From: Phoronis australis
Lineage: Eukaryota > Phoronida > Phoronidae
Length of the DNA stretch: 64,000 bases
Assembly (NCBI GenBank): GCA_002633005.1
Contig: NMRA01000368.1
Span: 45,160 to 109,159, forward strand
Direction: 5' to 3'
Part shown: in pieces, positions 25,386-37,130 of the stretch
How positions within the stretch are numbered: position 1 is the first letter of the stretch
Layout: every line of letters starts with the position of its first letter
Notes under the pieces: model-generated
Databases searched by the model: none
Seen by the model: only the letters and a program-made list of their open reading frames with translations
What the model was told of the DNA's origin: nothing
Position numbers and translations under genes: made by a program

Positions 25386-25727
25386 GTGCAGTATACAAAT
25401 TCTGTGTATAGAAATGTTGCGTCATACTATCAGCGAGGTAGGCGTAGGCGGTGGAACCTCAAATTACCATCTCACCAGCTAGGTTATTTTGAGAAGTCTC
25501 CGACTTTTTGCGAAGCAAATGAACGGTTAGGAATTCCCGGAACCCGCGGAAGAATATGTAACAAAACCAGTGATGGTTTGGACAACTGTGATACACTGTG
25601 CTGCGGTCGAGGTTACGATACTGTTAAGATCAGGCGAGTGGAACGCTGTAATTGTAAGTTTCATTGGTGCTGTTATGTTAAGTGTGATACTTGTACCTAT
25701 AACGACTGGATCACGGTTTGTAAGTGA
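25386..25727 (+). CDS. Wnt10: Wnt10, terminal coding exon (C-terminal cysteine-rich domain)
   Basis: This exon encodes 113 residues and the TGA stop at 25725-25727. The acceptor is tgtttttcag. It begins with the variable linker, which includes a basic run (GRRRRW) where vertebrate Wnt10 proteins have a longer, Gly/Pro/Arg-rich insert. It continues with [25 protein letters not shown] and [12 protein letters not shown], and ends in [19 protein letters not shown] and the terminal WITVCK. The YFEKSPxFCE, CCGRG and FHWCCYVxC signatures mark the Frizzled-contacting thumb domain and are closest to Wnt10. NKT is a further potential glycosylation site. All expected C-terminal cysteines appear present, with no frameshift or premature stop, so the gene looks functional. 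Confidence 0.96.
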   Translation: MQYTNSVYRNVASYYQRGRRRRWNLKLPSHQLGYFEKSPTFCEANERLGIPGTRGRICNKTSDGLDNCDTLCCGRGYDTVKIRRVERCNCKFHWCCYVKCDTCTYNDWITVCK

Positions 25728-26178
25728 GCCCATTGACGGTGCGATACGTAACCGTTAGTCAATGATCCTAGAAGAACCAGACAACGGGGGAAAGGAAATC
25801 TCTTTGTAATTAAGGCGCACGAGAGGAGTACAGATTTGAAACACCACTACACCCTGCGAGTTCACAATAACTGTCCGTGACCAAAGATCGATTGGAAATT
25901 TATCATGCCATAGTTTACTCTTCCTTCGACAAAAAGTGGTGATCTGAAACCTTCTAAGATGACGAGAACGAACGCATGTTGTGAAGGAAGTATAACTACA
26001 AAAAAGACAACGGTTACTGAGGACAATTTGTCTGCACTAAAACATACAGGTACTCATTGAGACGTTCACGTGCATTTCACTGCGTAGCTAACATATTTTC
26101 GTTCAGTTAGCGCGCACGAGAACTGGAGTCGTCGTGATTATTGCGCCTCCCGCAGTGTCGCCGCGGGCAACACGAAGT

Positions 26179-26297
26179 CGTAGATCCAAGACAGTAGCTA
26201 GAAAAGAGAGTGTGACCACGTGCTTCGTTGCAATGCATTGCGATATTTCCCGTAGACTTGCGAGACTTTGCATTTTTGCGAGTTTCTTGGGTCTACG
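26179..26297. repeat. Imperfect palindrome (CGTAGATCCAAGA...TCTTGGGTCTACG)
   Basis: A 119-base inverted repeat with the core GCGAGACTTTGCATTTTTGCGAG, similar to the core of the 9510 and 17133 repeats but with different ends. Membership of the same family is uncertain. Confidence 0.55.
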
Positions 26298-26640
26298 GAG
26301 CGTAGTTCTGGCGTGCGTTCTGTCGTGAAAAGCAAGATCGCGCAAGACTTCGTAAAATATTGAAATGGGTGATAAAATTGGCGAGATTTTTGCGTCTTCG
26401 GAAGTCAACTCAGGTCTCAGCTACCTGACAACCCCGCCATTCAAGCATTTCATGGAAGACTACCTTGAGGACCCAACTATTTAACACGGGGCCGCAACTC
26501 TTCAGTGCTTCCACAGTGTACTGTGAATTTGTTTATCAGGATGTGCCGTGTGCGCTTGTCAAACCCACGATCCACGTCCTATAAGCGGTTTTTCTGAACC
26601 TAGCGCCTTCAGATTACCGACATTTTAAAACTTTCCTGCA

Positions 26641-26789
26641 GGACGGATCCAGGATATTTTAAATGGGGTCGGGTCAAGGATTTTTTTAAAAAGGGAGGGT
26701 CCAAGTGAAACAATTTCTAGATATGATATCACTAAAATCAAAGGAAAAGGTGGGTCCGGACCCTCTTGACCCCCTGGATCCGCCTATGC
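26641..26789 (+). mobile_element. Short element with GGATCC-type ends, family B copy 1 (CpG-intact)
   Basis: It starts GACGGATCCAGGATATTTTA and ends GACCCCCTGGATCCGCC. It shares ordered blocks (TTTAAATGGG, TCAAGGATTTTTTTAAAA, GTCCAAGT, CTTGACCCCCTGGATC) with the reverse-oriented copy at 42656-42806. CpG sites here are mostly CA/TG in the other copy. Confidence 0.75.
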
Positions 26790-27421
26790 CCTGTGCTGCT
26801 AACTCTAATATGCCTATACCCAAGAGTTTCGCCGTGTCAACAGCAAAAAGCCTTTGCGTAAGCCTATATGCATTTTGCAACTTTAGTTCGGAATATGGCC
26901 ACCGATAGTCGATGCAGAAACCCGAACTTTCACCTTTGTTATTGGATTGATAGTTTGGTACTGATCGGACGTCCTTGGTTTAGATGAAATGAAAAGCGTT
27001 AAAAATGACAAAATTTAGTCTCTGAAATTACGACGAACGGATTTTTTCAAAGTGTCGAACACATGCTCAAAGCCGGAAGACTTTTAATATGAGAAGCCTT
27101 TGCATGCACTAATCCATGCAGACGGGGGTCCAACCTCTCCTGTTGGGAATCCACCACGTCGCAATGCATAACTGGAATGGAGGAATTTGAAATTTCATCA
27201 AAGTAAATAAGATCGCCGTCTTCTTGATCCTGGATCCGGTCTTGCATCATTCCGTGATTTCATGTCTGAGTCAAATAATATGCGATGGCCTCAAAGCTAG
27301 TTTGTTTTACGTCTTGGAAATGAGTACAGTTATGAGAAAACATATGGCAACGGCAATGGCTTTACGGATGATCATCAGACGGCGCGTCCTGTCAAACACG
27401 AACTTATCCAGAAGACTCCAG

Positions 27422-27427
27422 AATAAA
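27422..27427 (+). terminator. Possible Wnt10 polyadenylation signal (AATAAA)
   Basis: This is the first AATAAA seen by eye on the + strand after the Wnt10 stop, about 1.7 kb downstream. Animal Wnt genes often have long 3' untranslated regions, so the distance is acceptable. No transcript evidence is available, and a variant hexamer closer to the stop could be used instead. Confidence 0.2.
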
Positions 27428-28895
27428 CTTCACAAACCCAGGGACATCAGCTAGGCCCATACTCCAGGGGTTACAATAGAAGTAAAACTTCAACATTATT
27501 GCATTTTCATGTCAATCTCTGTAGCGTAAATTTGTCAGGTTGCGTGTTAGCCATCAATTAGATTGAAATTTGTATCATTTTTGTCCCTGCATTTGTGGAC
27601 TCTTCATAATGTATTGTTGTAATCAGATATTCTATTGATTGAAGCTATTGTATGAGTTGATTATTTATGATCATGATAACTAATTTATTACTGTTGTACG
27701 TCTTTATTATAAAACTTCAAGTTGCTGGAATTGGGTTTGGCGAATAAGACGTTTATTATATATCGACGTGAGTCATAATCTTTGATACGTGTATGAAGAA
27801 TCTCCAAAGCCGCCTTTTCTTGAATTCTCTAACAATAATCGAGTAAAATTTTAATCGGGGTTCCCTGAAAAAATTCTTACTCTCGATTGTAAAGGTTGGA
27901 GAAGGCAAGGACACGCGGCAGTGGAGATTTTTCTACCTGAGGAAAAAATCATCATTTGGTTTAATTTTAGCCGTCGTATTCGAAAAACTTGGGTCCAGAA
28001 ACTTTAAGCTTCCAAATGTTACATTTGGATGCCTTCATTACAACTGTATGTCAAAATATCGCGTATGTATTTGTTATCTAAATTAAACAGTTTTGACATT
28101 TTCTTTTAGTCCTCCTTTACTTAATGGAAAATCGCGCAGAGTTCTACAAACCCAAAACATACATGTTCGTCAAAAAGTGCATATACTCGTACATGGTTTC
28201 TTCAAAGAAAGCCGTTTTTCTAGTAGTTGTGACATTATTTTATTATGTTAGCATTTGATTACATTTCTTAATGACCATGTTTTCTTATTTTTGTTTGTAA
28301 AACCTCACCAAATTCTATTGTATGCGTCACTAGTCACGAAGTCATTCGGAAAACCTCAAGAGTTTTCGTACCCTCAAATTTCTGGGCATTTACGAACTTC
28401 AGTCGGCTGCCCAATTACTACCCGGCAGTTTGAAAGTCCCTAAAGTTTGCACATGTGTAGATAACTTTTACATCCCAGAGGAATATTCGAGGCTAAGAAA
28501 ATATTGCGCTCTTCCCCAGATAGTGCTACGGCAGGTAACACTTGAAAAGGTAACGTGACATGATTTCTCAGGCATGTAGAATGAAGCAATATCCGGATAT
28601 TTTGTTTAGTTGGAAATAACAGTCAAACATTCCGATCAGTTGATGTTCAGAAATGCATCAGTATACTACAGGTACTCCATCTATTGAGAAATTCTTTTGT
28701 GACTTACAGATGCTGCAACCTCAAAAAAGACTAAATCGATGTATTCTTAAGATCGTGTTTTTGATAAACATGCAAGATTACAAGCTTTTAAATAAAACAA
28801 CAAAACGATTCACTACACATTTACGGCTCATTTTCACATCATATATATACGACAGGTCAAGTCACTGATGCCCACCCACCGACTTGTGCTTGTCG

Positions 28896-28978
28896 CTCGC
28901 TGGTTCCCTGCGTGTACGCTAGGGGAAAGGGGATACGCATCTCCCCTTCCGCCAGCGGACACGCAGGGAACCAGCGAG
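28896..28978. repeat. Near-perfect 83-bp palindrome
   Basis: Arms of about 39 bases start CTCGCTGGTTCCCTGCGTGT and end in its exact complement, ACACGCAGGGAACCAGCGAG, around a 4-base centre. A few mismatches lie near the centre. It could form a cruciform or RNA hairpin, and may be a foldback MITE. Confidence 0.85.
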
Positions 28979-29326
28979 ATGCTTGTCGACACTCTTTCAC
29001 AATGCTACAAAAGGTAGCACTGTGGAATTGTTATTTATCATGGCTTGTCATTGAATAAGGAATGAAATTAACGTCATAACATTCAGTCATTCCCATTGGT
29101 TGAAATCTGGGAAACCCCTTTCAGTTTACTGTTACGTAGTATGGCTTGAATAGAAACCCCGATCCAGTGGCTTTTAAGATTAAAAGCCCAAACACGTACG
29201 GTGCATAGAAGGCGTTTGCAAGTGGTGGCGATGTGACCGGTAAACGTCCGACCAAGCATGTGCTTGATGTCCATACATGGAATTCGGTGTGTCGTTCATC
29301 AGTTTCTACAGGGCCACTTTTCAGTA

Positions 29327-29337
29327 TAGGTGGCGCT
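29327..29337 (+). promoter_or_regulatory. CTCF-like core site 1 (TAGGTGGCGCT)
   Basis: This matches the animal CTCF core YAGRKGGCRSY at all 11 positions. It lies in a roughly 45-base direct repeat whose second copy holds site 2. The flanking CCAS part of the full motif is poor, so binding is only a possibility. Confidence 0.35.
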
Positions 29338-29377
29338 GCGTCAGAGGGTAGTCGATCATCAAAGTCACTTTTCCATA

Positions 29378-29388
29378 TAGGTGGCGCT
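29378..29388 (+). promoter_or_regulatory. CTCF-like core site 2 (TAGGTGGCGCT)
   Basis: Identical 11-base core, 51 bases after site 1 and in the same orientation. Both copies are preceded by CACTTTTC and TATA. Confidence 0.35.
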
Positions 29389-30131
29389 GTTGCAAATTGT
29401 ACAAAATTGCCCGGGATATTCCGGATGGTGTCGCACTGGTTATTGAAGTAGACGGATACGGATGCTGAAACACAATTTCTCACATGACCAGGAATTTGTT
29501 ACGACACGACTGGTTAATAACACCGAGTACGTATTTTTTTGATATTGCATGGGCGAATCACAAAGTTGTGCAAAGTAGACATCCATACGCCTTATATTTT
29601 ATCGTCTGCAAAACTCTAAAACTACCAAACGCGCGCCAACCAAACAATGCCGTAAATTCCGAGGTGACAAGGTTATGATTGACAAATCGGGAGTAGTAAC
29701 TGTACGTACTCTCAGTCGGAAGGACATGCAAACAACTTCTTATGCGGACCCATCTTCGGCGGCGAATTCTATGTCCACGTTCATTCAAACGGGGACGAAC
29801 CCACACTCCAGAAACGCGGCGAGACTGTCTAGGTGTGCTGTCCAAGGTCAATTCAGTTCTCACGCGCGAGGAAGAATTGCTGACTGCTATTTATAAACAT
29901 TTTTAAGTTTTAATATTACAACTTCAAAGACTGTTTATTAACTTCTAATTTGAATAATTGTTACGAAAGCTGAATGCAATTTACAATTGTTAAGCTTATA
30001 ATAAAACTATTAACAAAAAGTAACTGAATTACTTTACATTGCGCAAGCGTGTTTTTACGAAAGTTGCGTCATGTTTTAGTCACGTCGAATTTTTCGGCAA
30101 AAATCGTTTTTACGGTTCATGTGAGAAAACA

Positions 30132-30271
30132 AATCCTACTCTCGTCTCAGGTTCATGACATGGGCAAAACCTCTTGGAAATTTCGTCAAAATCCCTCGGC
30201 AAGCCTCAGGTATTTGACGAAATTTCCGAGAGGTTTTGACCATATCATAAACCTGAGACTCCTGCAGGATT
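30132..30271. repeat. Long imperfect hairpin (61-nt arms, 18-nt loop)
   Basis: The arm 30132-30192 is complementary to 30211-30271 with roughly ten mismatches and no gaps. The inner segments CAAAACCTCTTGGAAATTTC and GAAATTTCCGAGAGGTTTTG face each other. It is longer than a typical animal pre-miRNA and fits a foldback MITE or hairpin RNA. Confidence 0.75.
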
Positions 30272-30630
30272 CTCGATTTACGTTTTTATAGCTGTGAACA
30301 ACTGGATTGGAAGGCTAGGACCCAACGCATTACTAGTAGCCGGGGGCCCATGATTTTGTTAAGGCGATACTGTTTCTTTTTAAAACTGCCTAAATCAAAA
30401 AAGCGTTTTAATATTATCCATAATTTTAAAATTTTGGTTGCAAAATATTTTCTTATTCTTGACAACAAGGTTTGTTTTCTTGTACAGTTCAATACATCTG
30501 TCTACGAATCCCCGGGGGTATTCCAATAGCAGTGTTTAGGGGACTCGCCGCTCATATAGGTGACTGTTTCACGACCCGTTTCTATGAGAACGGACTTCGT
30601 TTTTCCGACACAGCCTTTTACAAATGGTTC

Positions 30631-30867
30631 CATGCGAGCACCCAGCCTAAATTATAGGGGGGAGCTCGAATTTTTCGGTATGCGGACCTTTTATTGAAAA
30701 AAAAATCAGCGATGACTAAAAAAAAAACGGGGCCACTAGGTTCAGGCCTGTGGGCTTTGTGGACTTTTGACTCCTTTACTCGGACTTTTTGTTTCGCTGG
30801 GGCGGACCCTTTTTCCCGATTCGCCAAATTGGGGGACTCGAACGAGCCCCCCCTGGGTGCGCCCATG
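30631..30867. mobile_element. MITE-like element, family A copy 2
   Basis: Ends CATGCGAGCACCCAG and CTGGGTGCGCCCATG; 237 bases. It is related to 14154-14379 by termini and by internal order of blocks, including a GGCGGACC motif and a C-rich right end. Confidence 0.7.
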
Positions 30868-30893
30868 GGTTCGCCTTAAGTGGCACAACTCTA

Positions 30894-31848
30894 CAAAAGG
30901 TTCGAGTTTCCTATGGCCAAGTCTGCAGAAGCCTTTTTGATGTTACCATATTTTTTAAGTTTTTGTTGTATAAGATATGCTCAATTTTTTATATTTGTTT
31001 CACGCCAGCACAACTCAGATACAAATATAGTTGTATGAGTGCAGTAGTTGTTACAAACACAAATACAATGATGTTAATTCTAAGTTTGCAACATGCAGAA
31101 TCAGCGCACTCGTTATTTCTACAACAGTATGTTTTACGAACTCTGTATCATCAAGTTACGATAAGACCAACGTAATTTAACCATAGCTGATATAAAGATA
31201 TACATACCAATGTTCCAGCCTTGCACTGAAAAAAAGTAAATTTTATTTCGCCGCTCAAGATGACAAGAAATGATGTTACACAGCTAGTTTCGTGTATTTG
31301 CAACACATTTGTAGCTGCCGTATATGAAAGGGCAAGGCTCACGGTGGTACTCTGGGACAAAAGCCTTGCTNCAAAAGGTTCGAGTTTCCTATGACCAAGT
31401 CTGCAGAAGCCTTTTTGATGTTACCATATTTTTAAAGTTTTTGTTGTATAAGATATGCTCAATTTTTTATATTTGTTTCACGCCAGCACAACTCAGATAC
31501 AAATATAGTTGTATGAGTGCAGTAGTTGTTACAAACACAAATACAATGTTGTATATTCTAAGTTTGCAACATGCAGAATCAGCGCACTCGTTATTTCTAC
31601 AACAGTATGTTTTACGAACTCTGTATCATCAAGTTACGATAAGACCAACGTAATTTAACCATAGCTGATATAAAGATATACATACCAATGTTCCAGCCTT
31701 GCACTGAAAAAAAGTAAATTTTATTTCGCCGCTCAAGATGACAAGAAATGATGTTACACAGCTAGTTTCGTGTATTTGCAACACATTTGTAGCTGCCGTA
31801 TATGAAAGGGCAAGGCTCACGGTGGTACTCTGGGACAAAAGCCTTGCT
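30894..31848 (+). repeat. 478-bp direct duplication joined at an N
   Basis: The unit 30894-31370 is repeated at 31372-31848 with a constant offset of 478 and only a few substitutions (atggcc/atgacc, gatgttaatt/gttgtatatt). The single undetermined base at 31371 sits exactly at the junction. Most likely two allelic or overlapping contig ends were abutted, rather than a genuine tandem duplication. Confidence 0.9.
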
Positions 31849-31870
31849 AAAGTGTGACTTTGGCGTTCCC

Positions 31871-31880
31871 TATATATAAG
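31871..31880 (+). promoter_or_regulatory. TATA-box-like sequence TATATATAAG
   Basis: A strong TATA-type string just after the duplicated unit, followed about 45 bases later by a G-run. No gene start is recognised downstream. Confidence 0.15.
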
Positions 31881-32585
31881 TACCGGCTTTTTGAGCACAC
31901 TCTCTAAAGCGGGGGGGGGGCATAGTATCCTAATTTTCCAGTTGAATCCCCGTCAAAAATACAGTCACGTATCTCTCGGGAATGTTGAGTGCTGAACACG
32001 GAGACTGTACTCGAATTACCTGTATCCTTCAGCAAGTAACAAATTGGATATGACATCAATTTTTTTCCGAGTAAAATCTTGGTTAAGTTTCTCTTGATTT
32101 AATTTTTCTTGATTTATCGAAATTGACTGGTCGGCATCTTGACGACATCTCATCTTTCGCCTGCCAGAATGCGTTCTCTTACTATTGTCAAAACCAGTAA
32201 AATGTGGTGGTAAAGTAAAATGAAGTGCAGCATTTCAATTGAGCACGATGCTTGGGACCTCGCTTGCGTACGCGAACTCAATTGCGGCCACTTAACGATT
32301 GGTCCGCGAGCGAAAATGTTGAATCATAGGATGAAAGTCACCGTTTCCGTTAAGGCAAGACTTATAACCGCAAGTGCTTCGTGAGTGTCTTAGCGTCTAC
32401 GGAACGCGGCCCTCACGGGCTCCAATTTGTTAGAGCTCAGAACAAAAATGTGACGAAGATGTACAGAATAGAAAGCAATATCAACGCCAAGGAACACGTG
32501 GATCTGAGAAATCAAAATGCAGACCAACAATAATGGGTTCTCTGGATGAATAACATAACTTGAGAAGCCTTAACCTACACATTGC

Positions 32586-32662
32586 CTGGGTTGAGTTCAA
32601 TAACTGTCTTGCGAGATCTGGTTTTTCAAGCGGGACCCTAGCGTTATTGAACCTGTACCTAG
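32586..32662. repeat. Palindromic dispersed repeat, copy 3
   Basis: Degenerate member of the 9510/17133 family: TGGGTTGAGTTCAATAAC and GTTATTGAACCTGTACC ends around TTGCGAGATCTGG. Confidence 0.5.
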
Positions 32663-32745
32663 GAAGTTGTCTATAGCACGTCACACAACACGTGCATCGA
32701 TTGGAAAAATCCCTAAACGCGTTTCGGTGAACAGTGGATAAGTAC

Positions 32746-32822
32746 TTGAAAGTTTCAAATGGATCCGGTCAGCCGGCATTTCTGAGATATTATTATCGGA
32801 AGTATTTTTCTATTGTCCTATG
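32746..32822 (+). repeat. Dispersed repeat family R1, copy 2
   Basis: It contains GAAAGTTTCAAATGGATCCG, GGCATTTCTGAGATATTATT and ATTTTTCTATTGTCCTA in the family order. Confidence 0.6.
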
Positions 32823-35161
32823 TAATCTTAAGGTATTGTAAAAAATCACCAGTACCTTATTCCATCTACTGACTTGTATATGTTGGCTAAATGCCCAAGA
32901 TTGAAGGCGTTACGTGTCTTGACTTGGCATGGTGCCATAAAAAGACATTAAAAATTTTTAGTGCGTTTTGCGTTATTTCGTGCTTTACAAACACAGTCAA
33001 TTATTAGTGATATTATTAGGTGTTAAAAATAACGCCTTTCTGCAAATCTGTATTTGTTCCTCAAAAGAAACGTCATCGCGTTTTTATCCCATATTTGAAT
33101 TAAATTTGGTTTAAAAAATCGCCTGAAATTCGATTCAAGGTCATATTGCCATAGCAACTGGAATTAATCCTCGGTGACAACAACGAACTGTCATTTCTTC
33201 TCGAACCATCCCTAATCTGTGCAAGGAAGGTGAAATCTACCTATCTGCTCCCTTAGAGTTATTTTTAAAAAAATGTTCAGGTAACACCCGAACGCTCATT
33301 TCCGATTACTTTTTGACTTGTATGCTTAAATATCGATTCACGTACATAATTTTGATTGAGAAATTACAGTGTTTTTTCTTCATCATAAATTCATTCAGGG
33401 TGACTTGTTTATCTACGCCTCAAGTAAGATTTAGGTACGCTAGGTACATGTACTTGGTATACGTCCAATTTACGCAACTCGTATATGATGCCGGGATATC
33501 AGCGTATAATTACCGCGTATGAATTGCTTATCCCCATGAAAACATAGCGTAGTCGACCGATGCACTGCGTATTTATGACATGTGTCTAGTGTACATATAC
33601 ATCCAGCAACGTATACGCAGCGCAATTTTGTGCATATCTAAAGAAAGGTTTTCAAAATGGGTTTGGTTGCAAAGATTTTTTTATTTATAACAACATGAGA
33701 ACTCCTTGTTGTGTTTTAGGCTTCATGGATTGCACATTCAGCTGTCCAAGAATCACTACGAATGGTTTAGACTGATGGAACTTACCCCTACAGGATGGTG
33801 TTTCCGGAAATAAATCCTTAAGAAAGGATAAATTTTTCATGGAGGCTCTCTTATACAAATGGTTCCTTTTTGTCTAACTCACCATCTAAATGGATGGGTA
33901 ACTTAATTCATTATATGGAAGAGTACTCCTCCCGGAGGAAATGTGGGACAAAGACGGAGAGAGAGGAGAGAGGGATGGCAAATGCCGACTATGGCTGGGC
34001 AAGAAGGACGATTAGAACCCGACGCAGAGTCAATCTCGATTCTATGCTGTTGCCGACAGAGGGACAACTATATTTTGCACACCCCGTCTTCTCATGAAAT
34101 GTTAAGTTTGTACTGCTGTGACTGCTGTGTCTGTTGTTCATACACAAATTCTAATTGTGATCGATAGATGTCGCTAACATTAACCATATCCGAATTAATT
34201 GCATCAGACGCCCTAATGCCCGTCTCAAAACTGCATTCTCACTGAAATTCGTATTCGCTACTGAGAATCTACACGGTTCAGTTAAGGAGTTTGAGAACAA
34301 CGAGCAACTCTCCAGCTCAGGGGCGTAGATCTGCAAGAGCTCACCGAGTAATTCAGTGGTGCGAATACCTGCCGTTTCGAACAGGTCTACCAGCTTGCAT
34401 CTCGATTTCGGAAGATAAGGCCAATAGCCACAGTAGATTGAACCAATTGGTGGTCTGACGTGTACGCGACCATGTGGTAGCAGCAAAAATAGATGCAGTT
34501 TGTCGAATATAGCAAATTAAATTCTTTCTTTCTACGTAGTTGACTTGGAAACCAAAGAATTTAGCCTCATTTCCGTACGTAATCGATGCTCTCGGGTTCT
34601 GCAATCAAACCTGTTGACGGTGGAATTATAACTGTTGAACTTCAACATGCGTGAATAGAATTTCGGACGCGGTTTTTAAGCTTTCTTCCTTCCTATTAGA
34701 CGTGGAGTATTTCTGGCACATCCGCCCAGTTGCCTGGAAATTTTGACATATTTTAACTCGCGTTTTTTCAAACGTAGTAAATTAATACTGATACAAGCCG
34801 CTGTTGAAGTTTGATAATTAAATTTTATTCAGTGAGGATACCGTTAAATCTCTTTGATGTGGCTTCGGCGAGATAATTCAAAACATGTTTCGATTAGTAG
34901 TACAAGTAATTTTTCGTCCTAGAGGTGATATTTTTATTTACTACTTCATGTCAGGTTATCATTCAACTGAACAGATTTTTATTTACTGTGGCGAAACTTG
35001 GTTTGAGTTTCGTCATTTTGTAATTTGCAACGCGTTGGGCTATTTGAGAAGACAGCGTGAATTACCACCGACAAAAACAGCTGCTGTTTGGTACAAAAAT
35101 ACTTGCCAAATGAGAAAATTTTACTCGTCGGTTCGTGACACTTGCCTGTGGCATTCACTAA

Positions 35162-35172
35162 TAGGTGGCGCT
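35162..35172 (+). promoter_or_regulatory. CTCF-like core site 3 (TAGGTGGCGCT)
   Basis: Same 11-base core and orientation as the two sites near 29.3 kb, but without their flanking direct repeat. Confidence 0.3.
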
Positions 35173-37099
35173 GAATGAAAAAACAACACGAAAACCTTTT
35201 TCACCAGTGCCAGTCAGTTGTATGGTTGCAATATCTTTTCTCTGTAACGTAAACAAAAACATTTAAAATGGGAAACAGCACAGTTTGGGTACCAAGCATC
35301 TGTAGACACTAGCATGTTGAAACGATCAAGAAAACACGCAGCTGGTGAAAAACTACGATACTTGTCAGAACAAAACCAGAAACATCAAAAGCGAAAAAGC
35401 AAATATATACGTTCATAGAACATCGAAGTCTATTGACAAACTTCTCAGTAAAGGTGTTGCGTTCAATGTTATATCCAAAAAATATTTTTTCAAATGAGAT
35501 ATACTAAAACCATCTTGATAAGCCCTCAGGAAAGGCCATCAAGGATGCAGTGAACTGGATTTTCATACTTTTACCGCTAATAAACATGATGCTTTTACAA
35601 CTAAACCGTGTCATGAAGTTTCGTAAAAATTACGTGTTCATGCGTGTGTAGAGTTGACACGAATTTTCCTTTTTGTTGAGAACTGTATACGTTGAAACTT
35701 TTAGAAACCTAGGACCCGTTTCATTAATGGTCGTAAGCCCTGTCGTAGCTATGACGATGGTTATTGGTTAGCAATTCATTATGGAGGTTTGTCGTACAGG
35801 GTGTCTTTCAGCTTGAATGTGAACAATGATCACGTTTGCGTCCGCACAAACGTTTCGCCCAAAACATGTAGCGTGGCGAGCAGCGTCGCCTTCACAGGAG
35901 CATGCCTACGACTGTTTTAGTAGGAGCGGACTTACGACCTTTCAGTGCCGGATAAACGGCCTCTGCTTTCCGCGAAAAAATGATTTACTAGACACCCTCA
36001 GAAAACACTTATCAGTTCTTTTATAGGCCTACCCAGATTAGAATAGCCAAGGAGATAAGGGATCCAGCAACGGGTGCAAGTTTCAGAATCATTATTGGTA
36101 CAAATGATAGTTTTGAGATATCCTCACTTTTTTCGTCGGATCCTGATTGATGTAGGGCAAGCACATTCGCCCTGATTTGCACCCGTAACTAGAGGCTAAT
36201 TAGTATGAATTACATAGAAACAAATCTCATAAATTTCTTGATGGAATCTGGCGATTTTAGCTTGACTCATATGTCAGTCAGGAAGCTCAATTTCTTTTAG
36301 TGACAGGTGGCTATCCTATGCCTGGCCCGGCATTATCATACTTAGGAACGATCAGATCATCTTCATCTTGTAGTAGCGGATTTCAAGCCACCATTTCTAC
36401 TTTTGATAATTAGCCTTCATTTGTTCAGCTTCCCTTTCTCGTAAATTGTCTCTTTGTCGAACTTGTTTGGCAGTTCCAGGTGAACCAACACCTGGACGAG
36501 ACGGTCTCGCCACCTGGTGACCGAGTCTATGTGCCACCGAAGACGAATCTCTACCGTGTCTGGTTTAACATCACTAGGACCTCAAACGTTTATTGGTTGA
36601 ATTTTCTGTTCATCTCTCTCACGTTCCTCGTTCACAGCGCCCACAATGTGGTTTGGGAGGCTGAACCAAGACATTATATGCCACATCAATCCACGATGGC
36701 CGACTTCCTTCCCCGACACACGCGTGATTTTGCTAAATTTCCCCATTGTTACGTCACAAGCCCGTCGGCTACAAATATACGGTAAAATCTCACCAATTTT
36801 GGCACATTATGACAGACATTTGTTATTTCGCTTTCTCCTTTTTCTTAAGAGATACACATTTCGCAAATTATGCTTTGTCATATTCAAACTCTGTGCCATA
36901 GCACAGTTCCAACCTTCTTTATTCTGAAAAATTGTGGGATCCACCACAATGTTAGAAGCAATTGAAAAATGAATGACGTGCAATTTGGAAATATCTTCGG
37001 TCGAAATGGTGAGATTTTACCTTAGTTAGAGGTTGTGAAAATGAGATGATGACAGTCATGGTTGGCGTCACGTGATTCCGGCTAACAGTCCAAGATTAT

Positions 37100-37130
37100 C
37101 TCGACTCTCCCTCCCTCTCTCTCTCTCTCG
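37100..37130 (+). repeat. CT-rich microsatellite
   Basis: A polypyrimidine tract with seven or more consecutive CT units, preceded by CTCCCTC. Confidence 0.9.

Noticed and set aside
34151-34604. Overlapping minus-strand frames with a faint resemblance to the start of a LINE open reading frame
   Set aside because: The resemblance is too weak to name and no reverse-transcriptase or endonuclease motif was found.
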